This document shows positions 1 to 10,380 of a stretch of DNA of 64,000 bases, piece after piece. Origin of the DNA: JAEUMG01 sp963805405 (GTDB taxonomy: Bacteria; Pseudomonadota; Alphaproteobacteria; Rhizobiales; Aestuariivirgaceae). A program made the translations under genes and the position numbers. The notes beneath the pieces are model-generated. The model was not told the DNA's origin, did not search any database, and saw nothing but the letters and a program-made list of their open reading frames with translations. The stretch is from positions 372,001 through 436,000 of the forward strand of contig CAWDUC010000020.1 of assembly GCA_963805405.1 (NCBI GenBank). Reading direction: 5' to 3'. The first letter of the stretch is position 1, and each line of letters opens with the position of its first letter.

Positions 1-6
1 CTCAGT

Positions 7-21
7 TTCCAAATTATGGAA
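7..21. promoter_or_regulatory. Small inverted repeat upstream of the first operon
   Basis: TTCCA, five bases, TGGAA form a perfect 5-bp inverted repeat about 90 bp before the first start codon. A further TTTTGGAAGG half-site-like stretch lies at about 52-63. It could be a repressor site for the operon that starts at 113. No regulator gene is visible because the window begins here. This is inference from symmetry only. Confidence 0.2.
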
Positions 22-112
22 GGATAACCACCGATTTTACCATCTACCCTCTATTTTTGGAAGGTACTAAATGGCGGCTGTTCATTGAGACAAACCCGCG
101 GAGGAGATCGCC

Positions 113-666
113 ATGTCCCGCATAGCTACACCAGCCACCATCGATGCAGCTCCCGCCGCCTCGCAGCCGATGCTGGAAGCAGTCAAGAAGCAACTGGGTT
201 CAGTACCCAACATGTTTCGCATGATCGCCAACAGCCCCGCGGCGCTGGAGGGCTATCTCGGCATGATGAGCGCGCTCGGCAAGGGCAAACTTCCGCCTGC
301 AAACCCGCGAGCGGATCGCACTGGCGATCGCCGCGGTCAATGGGTGCAGCTATTGTGCTTCAGCGCACACCTATCTGGGCAAGAACCTCGCCAAGCTCGA
401 CGAGGCGGAGATGGCAGCCAATCGCAACGGCGCCTCGAACGACGCGAAGGCGGATGCGGCAGTACGCTTCGCTGTAAAAGTGTCGCGCGAGCGCGGCCAT
501 GTCAGCGAGGCCGACATACTGGCGGTCAAGGCGGCAGGTTATGACGAGGCGCAGGTGATCGAGATCGTCATGCATGTGGCGCTCAATACCTGGACCAACC
601 TACATCAACGAGGTCGCCAAGACCGACATCGACTTCCCTGTCGTTGCCCTCAGCAAGGCCGCCTGA
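113..666 (+). CDS. AhpD-like carboxymuconolactone decarboxylase family protein (two frameshifts)
   Basis: The reconstructed protein is about 183 residues and belongs to the alkylhydroperoxidase/carboxymuconolactone decarboxylase (AhpD) family. It has the paired-cysteine motif CSYCASAH, which in AhpD relatives supports disulfide redox chemistry against peroxides. The start ATG at 113 follows GAGGAG at a good distance. The frame breaks near 291-297 (an extra C in CTTCCGCCTG) and near 598-600 (an extra C in AACCTAC). Removing one base at each restores a continuous product ending in ALSKAA at the TGA at 664-666. It appears to be the first gene of an operon with the next two small genes. The family is clear from motif and length; the substrate is unknown. 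The breaks look like base insertions, not decay. Confidence 0.8.
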
Positions 667-682
667 AATCATACCGCGGCTG

Positions 683-707
683 GCGGCCGGGCCGATGGGC
701 CGGCCGC
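683..707 (+). other. GC-rich hairpin between the AhpD-like and DUF1348 genes
   Basis: GCGGCCGGGCC, a three-base loop, and GGGCCGGCCGC form a strong near-perfect stem in the 72-bp gap. No T-run follows, so it is not a classic terminator. It may stabilise or separate the upstream transcript. Confidence 0.35.
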
Positions 708-738
708 AGCGCGATCCCGCATACCAAGGAGGAAAGCC

Positions 739-1203
739 ATGAGCCGTCCGCCAGTGCCGCCCTTCACCGCCGAGACCGCCGCGCAAAAAGCGCGCATGGC
801 CGAAGACGCCTGGAACAGCCGCGACCCGGCCAAGGTCGCTCTCGCCTACAGCGAAGACAGCCATTGGCGCAACCGCGCCGAATTTCTCCAGGGCCGCGCG
901 GCAATCGCGGAATTCCTGACGCGCAAGTGGGCACGCGAACTCGACTATCGCCTGATCAAGGAGGTATGGGCGTTCCATGGCAACCGCATCGCAGTGCGGT
1001 TTGCCTATGAATGGCGGGACGACAGCGGCAACTGGTTTCGCAGCTACGGCAATGAAAACTGGGAATTTGACGAGGACGGGCTGATGCGACGGCGCATCGC
1101 CAGCATCAATGACCTGCCGATCAGCACGGCGGAGCGAAAGTATCACTGGCCGCTCGGCCGGCGCCCCGACGATCACCCGTCACTCAGCGATCTCGACCTT
1201 TAG
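739..1203 (+). CDS. DUF1348 / NTF2-like (SnoaL-fold) protein
   Basis: A 154-residue intact protein of the DUF1348 group in the NTF2-like fold superfamily. The family pattern is seen as AEDAWNSRDPAKVALAY near the N terminus, then SHWRNRAEF, then an acidic strand (SYGNENWEF) and a C-terminal basic loop. It starts at an ATG preceded by GGAGGAAAGCC. It sits 72 bp after the AhpD-like gene and 11 bp before the PPOX-like gene, which suggests co-transcription. No enzymatic residues can be assigned, and the family has no settled biochemical role. The reading frame is unbroken although both neighbours are shifted. Confidence 0.85.
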   Translation: MSRPPVPPFTAETAAQKARMAEDAWNSRDPAKVALAYSEDSHWRNRAEFLQGRAAIAEFLTRKWARELDYRLIKEVWAFHGNRIAVRFAYEWRDDSGNWFRSYGNENWEFDEDGLMRRRIASINDLPISTAERKYHWPLGRRPDDHPSLSDLDL

Positions 1204-1214
1204 GAGCAGGTTCC

Positions 1215-1828
1215 ATGGACGCACAGACGATCTATTCGAGCGATGTGGCATTCACGCCGACGGTCAAGGCGATCCAGACGCGCAAAGGCTCGCGGCGGGG
1301 CTATGCCCACAAGGAGGAGGAGGGAGCCTGGCCGACCGTCATCCGCGACGATCTCAAGAGCTTCATCGAAGCGCAGACGAGCGTGTTCCTGGCGACGGCC
1401 AATGCGGCAGGGCCAGCCCACCATCCAGCATCGCGGCGGCCCGGCAGGCTTCCTCAAGGTGCTCGACGAGAAGACCATCGGCTTCGTCGATTACGCCGGC
1501 AACCGGCAATACATCACGACGCGGAAATCTCGAAGAGAACCCGAAGGCGTTTCTGTTCCTGATCGACTATGCGCAGAAGCAGCGGATCAAGATCTGGGGC
1601 GAGGCCCGCGTGGTCGAGGGCGATGCGGCATTGATCGCCAGGTTGATGCCGGAGGGCTACAAGGCGCGACCGGAGCAGGTGATCCTCTTCACGGTGAGTG
1701 CCTGGGATGTGAATTGCTCGCAGCACATACCGCAACGCTTCGATGCTGAGGATGTTGCGGCGGCGCTAGCCCAGCGGGACGAAAAAATCGCGGCACTCGA
1801 AGCCGAGATCGCGCGGCTCAAGGGGTAA
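1215..1828 (+). CDS. Pyridoxamine 5'-phosphate oxidase-like flavin protein (two frameshifts)
   Basis: The reconstructed product is about 203 residues with the split-barrel FMN-binding fold of the PPOX family. Visible blocks are DDLKSFIEAQTSVFLATANA, IQHRGGPAGFLKVLD, GFVDYAGNRQYI, NPKAFLFLIDY and RIKIWGEARVVE. The C-terminal tail is a short coiled coil (AQRDEKIAALEAEIARLKG). The frame breaks near 1412 (an extra C in GGGCCAGCCC) and near 1527 (an extra A in CGGAAATCTC); deleting one base at each joins the three pieces. This subgroup is commonly annotated as an FMN- or F420-dependent oxidoreductase of unknown substrate. It is the last gene of the three-gene operon and overlaps the convergent membrane-protein gene by 11 bp. 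Confidence 0.8.
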
Positions 1829-2519
1829 CGGCAGGCTTTTTTTGGCGCGTCCAATACAGCGCGAGGACGAGGCCAATGATAGCTCCCACCAATACGCCGA
1901 TGATTCCGATCAAGACGGCGAAGTAGCCACAGGCGCCTTCGAAACAGCTCATATTGGTGGTTTCGGAGATAGCGACACCCAAGCCGATGCCGAGCCAGAA
2001 GCCGATGAAGCCGCCGATAAGCACGCCGAGAAAGGCAAAGATGATGCGGGCCAGGGCCGAATAGGCCGTGGGTGCTCCCGGCCGTGGGGAGTGGACCTCA
2101 GGCTTGCGGCGGACGATGACGATACAGGCAATCCCGACCACGATTTCGCCGAGCCAGATGGCATAGGTCAACGGTGCCATGATGAAAGCCGGCATGAGCG
2201 CGGTGTAGATGGCGCCGGCAATAATCGCTGCAATGCTGAAGCCCTGCCAAAGCGTAAAGGCTCTGGGATAGATGCGCATCTGCCCAAGTGCTGCGGCGAG
2301 AACGAAGAGGCCGCCGATGAGCAAGATGCCAGCGACCAGGAGTTCGGCCTGGATCAGCCATGTGGCCTCGGGTGGCAGTTCGTAATCGTTCAGCGCCGGC
2401 CAGACAGACCAGGCACGATAGACCGCCATCGCCATGGAGAAGACAAGCCAGGCGACGGGGAGCCAGGCGAGGCCTGACAGTCGCGGCGATTGGCTATCGT
2501 CGGTGTCGTTGGCTGCCAT
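1818..2519 (-). CDS. Multi-pass membrane protein of unknown function
   Basis: A 233-residue protein with about six hydrophobic segments. They occur around WLPVAWLVFSMAMAVYRAW, LLVAGILLIGGLFVLAAAL, FSIAAIIAGAIYTALMP, IWLGEIVVGIACIVIV, FAFLGVLIGGFIGFWLG and FAVLIGIIGVLVGAIIGLVLA. The N terminus is hydrophilic and acidic (MAANDTDDSQSP). I chose the ATG at 2519; a GTG at 2579 would add 20 residues. The two glycine-rich helices near the C terminus resemble a packed helical hairpin. I do not recognise a named family, and no charged catalytic or transport motif is visible. The gene converges on the PPOX-like gene with an 11-bp overlap. Confidence 0.6.
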   Translation of the reverse strand: MAANDTDDSQSPRLSGLAWLPVAWLVFSMAMAVYRAWSVWPALNDYELPPEATWLIQAELLVAGILLIGGLFVLAAALGQMRIYPRAFTLWQGFSIAAIIAGAIYTALMPAFIMAPLTYAIWLGEIVVGIACIVIVRRKPEVHSPRPGAPTAYSALARIIFAFLGVLIGGFIGFWLGIGLGVAISETTNMSCFEGACGYFAVLIGIIGVLVGAIIGLVLALYWTRQKKPAVTP

Positions 2520-2627
2520 GGCGGTGAAGGTTTCCCGAATCGCAAGTATCGCCGCGAGCGATAGCACCGGGTGCGGCACAAGACGAATCGGATTGCCTCA
2601 CGCGCCCGAGCGACCCCAACGCTCAAT

Positions 2628-2694
2628 CCCTTTCCACAAGGGCGAGGGAGATGATCCGTAGGCGGAGCAATTGCTTCCCTCGCCCACGAAAGGG
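2628..2694. repeat. Long imperfect palindrome, REP/RIME-like intergenic element
   Basis: The element has nested inverted arms: CCCTTTC (2628-2634) with GAAAGGG (2688-2694), and GGGCGAGGGA (2640-2649) with TCCCTCGCCC (2676-2685), around a 26-base centre. Such GC-rich composite palindromes between genes are typical of dispersed repeats in Rhizobiales genomes. It lies between the membrane-protein gene and the usg gene. Copy number in the genome cannot be seen from this window. Confidence 0.5.
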
Positions 2695-2710
2695 AGGGGA
2701 AAGTATCCTG

Positions 2711-2980
2711 TCAGTGCAGCCGCCACTCGCTGCCGACATAGCGCATTTCGGCCGGACCCGAGATCGCGGCATGAGCGACGCGGATCGTCGACAAGGGGCC
2801 GTCGAGATTGTGGCTCCAGAAATCGAGGAACTTGATGAGGCGGGGAAAGCGTGGCGCCAGATCGTAGTCCTGCCAGAGGAACATCTGCAGGAGATCGCGA
2901 TGATCGGGCATGCGATACATGATCTCCGCAGTCGTCATGCTCCAGCCTTTGAGCTGGCAGGCAAAATCCTTGTCGATCAT
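2711..2980 (-). CDS. usg: Usg family protein
   Basis: An 89-residue protein of the alphaproteobacterial Usg family. The family core is clear: TTAEIMYRMPDHRDLLQMFL, then WQDYDLAPRFPRLIKFLDFW, then LDGPLSTIRVAH. The family name comes from an open reading frame found upstream of trp genes, but no trp gene is present here and the function is not established. I chose the ATG at 2980; a TTG two codons earlier is possible. The gene stands alone between a repeat element and an AT-richer stretch up to 3086. Confidence 0.8.
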   Translation of the reverse strand: MIDKDFACQLKGWSMTTAEIMYRMPDHRDLLQMFLWQDYDLAPRFPRLIKFLDFWSHNLDGPLSTIRVAHAAISGPAEMRYVGSEWRLH

Positions 2981-3086
2981 CGGCAACCCCCGTGGTCTTC
3001 ACCCGCGACGATGATGCCTGACGCTATAAGATTGTCAAATTAATCAATGAGTTCAATATGTTAGCAGCCCATGTTAAAGAGTGCTG

Positions 3087-3464
3087 CTAAGGCCGAATGG
3101 TGAAAGCGTCGGCAACTTTGGCGTCGGCGAACGCAAAACAGCCAGCCAATGACGCAGTTATGGGCAGTTCACGATAAGTGCCGATGGCACCCTGGCTCAA
3201 GAGGCGGGCTGAAGTTTCCGGCTGCTCGCCATCGACGACCCAGACAAATCCGAGCCAGGTTTCGCGAATCGGCCGCGCGCCGGCCGTTACAATTCGCGCG
3301 AGGATATCTTCCTTTGCGATGCCCGGTTCGAAGACGACGATCATCGGACCCGTGGCATCGAGCGGCAGACGCGCAGCGCGAATTGCGAGCGCCATACCGG
3401 CGAGCCAAACGACAAGCACACCAAGCACGAGGCCGATTGCGAGCCGATGTCCCGGCCAATGCAT
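3087..3464 (-). CDS. Small protein with one membrane anchor, unknown function
   Basis: A 125-residue protein. It begins MHWPGHRLAIGLVLG and has one transmembrane segment (about residues 7-25), followed by a soluble domain containing PMIVVFEPGIAKED and a strand-rich region (GARPIRETWLGFVWVVD). The ATG at 3464 is only 2 bp after the stop of the upstream MFS gene, so the two are almost certainly co-translated. No family is recognised. The orientation of the anchor suggests a periplasmic domain, possibly an accessory to the transporter; that is inference. Confidence 0.6.
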   Translation of the reverse strand: MHWPGHRLAIGLVLGVLVVWLAGMALAIRAARLPLDATGPMIVVFEPGIAKEDILARIVTAGARPIRETWLGFVWVVDGEQPETSARLLSQGAIGTYRELPITASLAGCFAFADAKVADAFTIRP

Positions 3465-3466
3465 GA

Positions 3467-4696
3467 TCAGGTCGCGAAGGCCGGCGCGCGCTGCTCGCGG
3501 ATCGGCCAGTTGACGACGGCGGCGAAGATCCCGAGTGCGATCGCCATCCACCAAACAGCGTCGTAGCTGCCATAGAGGTCGTGGAATTTGCCGCCGAGCC
3601 AGACGCCGAAGAACGAACCAACCTGGTGGCTCAGGAATACGAAACCGTACAGCGTCGCAACATAACGGGTGCCGAACATGACGGTGACGAGACCCATGGT
3701 GAGCGGCACCGTCGACAACCACAGGAGGCCGAGCGACGCGGCAAAGAGTATCGTCGAGGCCGGCGATATCGGAATGGTGATGAAGAGCACGATTATGATC
3801 GAACGCAGAATGTAGATCGCCGTGAGCGAATAGGGCTTGGAGTAACTCCCGCCAATAATGCCGGCGCTATAGGATCCGATCACGTTGAAGATTCCGACGA
3901 TGGCGATCGATGAGGCGGCAAGCCAGGTGCTGATGCCGTGCTCGATGAGATAGGCGGGCAGGTGGATCGTGACGAAGGCGATCTGAAATCCGCAGACGAA
4001 GAAGCCCGCCGTCAACAGCATGAAACTCGAATGGCCGAAGGCCTTGGTGACGGCTTCGCGCAATGTCATCGCCGGCTGGGTCGGCGAAACGGCCTGTGGA
4101 GATGCGCCCTTCGCGCCCAAAGGAATCGACAAGGGGATGATGAGCAGCACGAGCGCGCCGATCAGCATCAAGGCGGTTTCCCATCCAAACGCTGCGATGA
4201 AGGCCTGGCCCAGCGGCGCGAAGATGAACTGGCCGAGCGAGCCCGCGGCCGTGGCGATGCCGAATGCCCAGGAGCGTTTTTCCGGAGGGACCAAGCGGCC
4301 GAAGGACGCCATGACGAGCGTGAATGAAGCCGTGGCGATGCCGACACCGGCTATCACGCCGCCGGTCAGGAACATGAGGCCCGGCGTGTCTGAAAAGGGC
4401 ATCAAGGCAATGCCGGCTGCATATATCAAAGCGCCGACGATGAGGACGCGCGGGGTTCCGTATTTATCGGCAAAGCCGCCGGCAATCGGCTGGAAAATAC
4501 CCCAGGCGAGATTCTGGATCGCCATGGCGAAGCCATAGGTCTCGCGATGCCACTGGTGCGCTTCGGAGATCGGATAAGTGAAGAGGCCCATGGTGGCACG
4601 CGCACCGAAGGAAACGACGGCGACCAGGCAACCGGCGATGATGAGCACGGTCGGGTCATAGTACCAGCGGGTCGGTTTTGCGGCGTTTTCGATCAT
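3467..4696 (-). CDS. MFS transporter (12 transmembrane helices)
   Basis: A 409-residue major facilitator superfamily carrier in the inner membrane. Its first half has ADKYGTPRVLIVGALIYAAG, a variant of the loop 2-3 MFS motif, and a second six-helix bundle begins after the loop around LGAKGASPQAVSPTQPA. The overall pattern resembles the oxalate/formate-antiporter-like group, but the substrate cannot be read from the sequence. I chose the ATG at 4696; a TTG two codons upstream is also open. It is followed at once by the small anchored protein and preceded by three EamA transporters, forming a minus-strand run of membrane genes. Confidence 0.85.
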   Translation of the reverse strand: MIENAAKPTRWYYDPTVLIIAGCLVAVVSFGARATMGLFTYPISEAHQWHRETYGFAMAIQNLAWGIFQPIAGGFADKYGTPRVLIVGALIYAAGIALMPFSDTPGLMFLTGGVIAGVGIATASFTLVMASFGRLVPPEKRSWAFGIATAAGSLGQFIFAPLGQAFIAAFGWETALMLIGALVLLIIPLSIPLGAKGASPQAVSPTQPAMTLREAVTKAFGHSSFMLLTAGFFVCGFQIAFVTIHLPAYLIEHGISTWLAASSIAIVGIFNVIGSYSAGIIGGSYSKPYSLTAIYILRSIIIVLFITIPISPASTILFAASLGLLWLSTVPLTMGLVTVMFGTRYVATLYGFVFLSHQVGSFFGVWLGGKFHDLYGSYDAVWWMAIALGIFAAVVNWPIREQRAPAFAT

Positions 4697-4733
4697 CCAC
4701 AAAGGATAGGCCCGGCGGCAGGGCGATCAATGC

Positions 4734-5633
4734 TCAATCGCGCAGCAGACCCATGCGCAGGCGCGGCCCAAGCTGGGCTATGGCGACCCCCAGCAGGATG
4801 AGCGCGCCACCTGCGAGCATGTTGAGCGAGACAGGCTCTTTCAGAATCACAGCGCTAGCGGTCACCGCAATGACCGGTATCAAATAGAGAAATGCACCGC
4901 CCGCGGCAGAGGGCAGGCGGCTCGCTCCATAGTTCCAGGTGATGGTGGCGATCACCGCGGCAATAACGGTGAGATAGAACATGTTGCCCCAATCGGCCCA
5001 GTCCATGGCCTTGGCAGTGGCCAGCGTTTCGGCGGATGTCATCAGCAGCATCGGAAGGGTCGCCAGTGCGATCGATATCGCCGAGATCGAATAGGCGCCG
5101 TAGGTTTGAATGAGCGGCTTGGAGAGCACGACATAGACGGCCCACGCGACACCACTCATGAAGATGAGGAAGCCGCCCCAGAGCAAATGTGAACCTTCGG
5201 CGGCGCCAGCAAGATCCTTCCAGAACAGCATGCTGGTGCCGATGAAGGCCACGATGAGCCCGAGGATCGTTGCAAGTGTCAGCCGCTCACTCGCAAGCAG
5301 CGCGGCGAGGAGGGCTATGACCAGCGGCTGCGTGCCAATGATGAGGCCGCCAATGCCGGCGGGCACATGCTCGAAGCCGAAAGTCGAGGCGATGTTGTAT
5401 CCGAGCATGCCGACCCACGACACGATGAGAAGCCGCGGCCAATCCGCAGCCGCGATGCGATAGCTTCCGAGAAAGAAAAGGCCGGTGAGGTAGAGCGCCG
5501 AGACGATAATGTAGCGGATCACCAATACATTGGCGGGTCCGAGATCGAGGGCGACCGTGCGGGTGAATACCGGCTGGATTCCCCACACGACCATCGTGAA
5601 GACAAGTGCCAGAACCGGCCTGAGCGGCATCAT
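4734..5633 (-). CDS. EamA/DMT family transporter, copy 1 of 3
   Basis: A 299-residue drug/metabolite transporter with ten predicted helices in two EamA repeats. Signature stretches include TMVVWGIQPVFTRTVA at the start and PVIAVTASAVILKEPVSL in the last repeat, which matches the usual EamA ending. The start is the ATG at 5633 (next codon also ATG). It overlaps the upstream EamA gene's TGA in an ATGA-type junction, so translation is probably coupled. A much longer in-frame extension to 6041 overlaps that gene and is not real. Likely substrates are amino acids or other small metabolites; no specificity can be assigned. Confidence 0.85.
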   Translation of the reverse strand: MMPLRPVLALVFTMVVWGIQPVFTRTVALDLGPANVLVIRYIIVSALYLTGLFFLGSYRIAAADWPRLLIVSWVGMLGYNIASTFGFEHVPAGIGGLIIGTQPLVIALLAALLASERLTLATILGLIVAFIGTSMLFWKDLAGAAEGSHLLWGGFLIFMSGVAWAVYVVLSKPLIQTYGAYSISAISIALATLPMLLMTSAETLATAKAMDWADWGNMFYLTVIAAVIATITWNYGASRLPSAAGGAFLYLIPVIAVTASAVILKEPVSLNMLAGGALILLGVAIAQLGPRLRMGLLRD

Positions 5634-6535
5634 GCGATGCGGCGCGCGCGAAGCGTGGGGCCGATCTGCGCGATCGCGACGCCGACAAGGGTCAGCGCGC
5701 CGCCGAGGATAATCGCAGGGGTGATCGTCTCGCCCAGGAAAATGGAACCGGAGGCAACTGCGATCACCGGGATCAGGTAGAGGAAGGCGCCGGCATGAAC
5801 ATTGCCAAGCCTGGCATTGCCGTAGTTCCAAAGACAAGTGGCGAGCAGGCCATTGGCGAAGGTGAGATAGATGAGTTCGGCCAACTGCCTTGTATCGAGG
5901 CCGGCAGCGACCTGGAGAAGCGGCGCGGAAGCATTGAGCACGATCGGCGGCGCGGCGATGATCATCGTCCAGGCCGTAACGGTAAAGGCCGAGTAGCGGG
6001 CAAAGAGCGGCCGGCACGTAATCGTGTAGATCGCCCAGCAAACGACCGAGAGAAAGACGAGCGCCGTGCCATGAAGCGAAATTCGCGAGCCCGTGGCGGC
6101 AATAAGATCGCTCCAGAACAGGGAAAGCGCGCCAAGGAGAGCGAGGCCGACGCCGATGAGGAAATGGACGGTCAGGCGTTCGCGCCAGACGAGCCAGGCG
6201 CCGAGCGCGATGACGAGCGGGCCTGCGGCGCCAATGACGCCCGCAACGCCGGCTTCAACTTCGGCAAGCCCGTAATTGAAGAAGAGATTATAGCCGGCCA
6301 TGCCGACAAGGCCGGCCAAGAGGAAGCGCGGAATATCGGCGCGGGCGATGCGCCAGTCGCCAGCGATGAGCAAGCCGGCGATATTGATGACGGTCAACAC
6401 CGCATAGCGAATGGCGAGCGAATTCTCGGGCTCGATGGCGAGTGCCAAAGAGCGCACGAAGGTACCGGAGGATCCCCAGAAAAACATGGTGAAGAGGAGC
6501 GCAATGGGGGCGGCAATGTTGGCGCCTGCACTCAT
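5630..6535 (-). CDS. EamA/DMT family transporter, copy 2 of 3
   Basis: A 301-residue ten-helix EamA transporter. It starts MSAGANIAAPIALLFTMFFW and ends with the repeat-2 pattern PVIAVASGSIFLGETITPA. I place the start at the ATG at 6535, which overlaps the stop of the next upstream EamA gene by 4 bp. An upstream ATG at 6556 would deepen the overlap. It is clearly paralogous to the downstream copy: both have LPVIA/LIPVIAV helix 9 and a GxAxAQxGPxLR ending. The tandem arrangement implies local duplication and joint expression. Confidence 0.85.
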   Translation of the reverse strand: MSAGANIAAPIALLFTMFFWGSSGTFVRSLALAIEPENSLAIRYAVLTVINIAGLLIAGDWRIARADIPRFLLAGLVGMAGYNLFFNYGLAEVEAGVAGVIGAAGPLVIALGAWLVWRERLTVHFLIGVGLALLGALSLFWSDLIAATGSRISLHGTALVFLSVVCWAIYTITCRPLFARYSAFTVTAWTMIIAAPPIVLNASAPLLQVAAGLDTRQLAELIYLTFANGLLATCLWNYGNARLGNVHAGAFLYLIPVIAVASGSIFLGETITPAIILGGALTLVGVAIAQIGPTLRARRIA

Positions 6536-7440
6536 CGCCGTGCCGCCCGCTGGCAAATGTAAATACCGATCAGGATGGCCGCGGCGCTGGCGAGCTTGAG
6601 CCAGGTGAGTGCCTCACCGAAGATCACCCAGGCGGCAAGGGCTGCGACCGCGGTGCCCATGAGTTGCATCATGGATGAGAGCGAGGTGGGGAGATGGGCC
6701 AGCGCATAGGCAAAAAGGCCCTGGCCCCCGATATGGCTGACGGCTGCGAGGGCGATCAGGACGGCGAGGCTGAAGAGCGTCGGCGGCAGTAATGTCGGGC
6801 TCGTCAGCAGCGCCAGCGGAAGCAGCGACAGGGCAGAGATGATCGTCGAATAGACCATCACGGTCTGCACCGAATGGCGACGGCGCAGGCGCGCGACGAT
6901 CAGCATGTAGACCGTGTAGATGACGGCAGCCGAGATCGCGAGGAGATTGCCGAGGAGGCGATCTGGCGGCTCTACGCCGGCGCTCTTCTGCAATGCCAGG
7001 CTTGCAACGCCGATTATGGAGAGTGTCAGACCGAGCGCAAAGCCGCGGCTGATCCTCTCGCCGAACAGGAAGAAGGCGGTAATGGTGACGAAGATCGGCG
7101 CCATGTTGGCAAGCAGGGTCGCATCGGCGACGCTCGTATAGGCAAGTGCGAGATGCCAGAAGGCAATGTCGGCGCCAAAGGTGAGCCCGCAGGCAATGAG
7201 GAGCCAGAAATCGCGCGCGGTCATGGCCGAGGGACGCTCGGCTCGCGATTTCGGATCAGCAAGGCCAATGGCGAAGAGCAGCGGCAAGGCGAAGGCGAGG
7301 CGATAGAAGCCCGAGACCATGGGCGGGACATCGGACAGGCGAACAAAAATCGGCGATACGCCAACGGCAATGCCGCCGCCAAGCAGGGCGAGCAGCGGCA
7401 GAATGGAAACGCGTGCGGCGATGGTCGAGGAGTGAGGCAT
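6532..7440 (-). CDS. EamA/DMT family transporter, copy 3 of 3
   Basis: A 302-residue EamA protein, first in the three-gene array. It begins at the ATG at 7440 and has helices such as ILPLLALLGGGIAVGVSPIF and a second-repeat motif MGTAVAALAAWVIFGEALTW. It is more divergent from the other two copies than they are from each other: its helix 9 reads SSMMQLMGTAVAAL rather than YLIPVIAV. It may therefore be a different exporter and not a recent duplicate. The gene is 89 bp downstream of the glutaredoxin gene on the same strand. Confidence 0.85.
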   Translation of the reverse strand: MPHSSTIAARVSILPLLALLGGGIAVGVSPIFVRLSDVPPMVSGFYRLAFALPLLFAIGLADPKSRAERPSAMTARDFWLLIACGLTFGADIAFWHLALAYTSVADATLLANMAPIFVTITAFFLFGERISRGFALGLTLSIIGVASLALQKSAGVEPPDRLLGNLLAISAAVIYTVYMLIVARLRRRHSVQTVMVYSTIISALSLLPLALLTSPTLLPPTLFSLAVLIALAAVSHIGGQGLFAYALAHLPTSLSSMMQLMGTAVAALAAWVIFGEALTWLKLASAAAILIGIYICQRAARR

Positions 7441-7529
7441 CAGGTCCAGGTGATGAGCCTCACAGGTGCCCGAGCCCGGCCCAGTTCGTCAATCGGGCCG
7501 GACGCTATGCAGATATGCGGGTGGCGGCT

Positions 7530-7859
7530 TTACGCCTGTACGGGTACGCCCTTTTCGTCGAGCATCTGCTTGAGTTCGCCCGACTGGAACATCTCCATCA
7601 TGATGTCGCTGCCGCCGACGAATTCGCCCTTGATGTAGAGCTGCGGAATGGTCGGCCAGTTGGTATAGGCCTTGACGCCCTGGCGGAGTTCTTCCGACTC
7701 GAGGACGTTGACGTCCTTGAAGGGCACGCCAAGGTGGCTCAAAATCTGGATGGCGCGGCCGGAAAAGCCGCACATCGGCATTTGCACGTTGCCCTTCATG
7801 AAGAGCACCACGTCATTCGACTTCACGACGTCGTCGATCCAGGTGTTGATGTCAGTCAT
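7530..7859 (-). CDS. grxD: Monothiol glutaredoxin, Grx4 family
   Basis: A 109-residue CGFS-type monothiol glutaredoxin. It shows MPMCGFSGRA (active site CGFS), WPTIPQLYI (cis-proline loop) and GGSDIMMEM (glutathione-binding GG-D). Such proteins bind a bridging [2Fe-2S] cluster with glutathione and deliver or sense iron-sulfur clusters, often together with BolA. The ATG at 7859 is preceded by GGAGGAG at ideal spacing; a GTG two codons earlier is less likely. The bolA gene ends 2 bp upstream, matching the known Grx4-BolA partnership. Confidence 0.93.
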   Translation of the reverse strand: MTDINTWIDDVVKSNDVVLFMKGNVQMPMCGFSGRAIQILSHLGVPFKDVNVLESEELRQGVKAYTNWPTIPQLYIKGEFVGGSDIMMEMFQSGELKQMLDEKGVPVQA

Positions 7860-7861
7860 GT

Positions 7862-8098
7862 TCACTCCTCCGGCACGCCGGTCTGGAGGGCGAGGGCGTG
7901 CAATTCGCCGCCCATGCGCCCCTTGAGGGCTGCGTAAACCATCTGATGCTGTTGAATGCGCGACTTACCCTTGAATTCGGCCGAAACGACATTGGCGGAA
8001 TAGTGATTGCCATCGCCGGCTAGGTCGCGGATCTCGACCTTGGCGCCGGGAAGGCCTTCCTTGATCATTCTCTCGATGTCTACGGCGTTCATCGCCAT
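7862..8098 (-). CDS. bolA: BolA family protein
   Basis: A 78-residue BolA-fold protein starting MAMNAVDIERMIKEG. It contains VEIRDLAGDGNHYSANVVS, the loop with the histidine expected to coordinate the Grx4-shared cluster, then KSRIQQHQMVYAALKGRM with the conserved helix. I chose the ATG at 8098, 16 bp after purL ends. It forms a tight pair with the CGFS glutaredoxin downstream. The likely role is as partner or regulator in iron-sulfur handling, known for the family and supported by this adjacency. Confidence 0.9.
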   Translation of the reverse strand: MAMNAVDIERMIKEGLPGAKVEIRDLAGDGNHYSANVVSAEFKGKSRIQQHQMVYAALKGRMGGELHALALQTGVPEE

Positions 8099-8114
8099 GG
8101 GAAAAGTGCCTCGC

Positions 8115-10325
<2,211 letters not shown>

Positions 10326-10380
10326 CGCGTCTGCGGTTTAACGGGAGGAGGTGAAGAGGACAATCATTGCGTGGCGCGAG

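Noticed and set aside
5634..6041. N-terminal extension of the first EamA protein
   Set aside because: It overlaps the next EamA gene in another frame and carries no recognisable sequence; the start at 5633 gives a normal EamA length.
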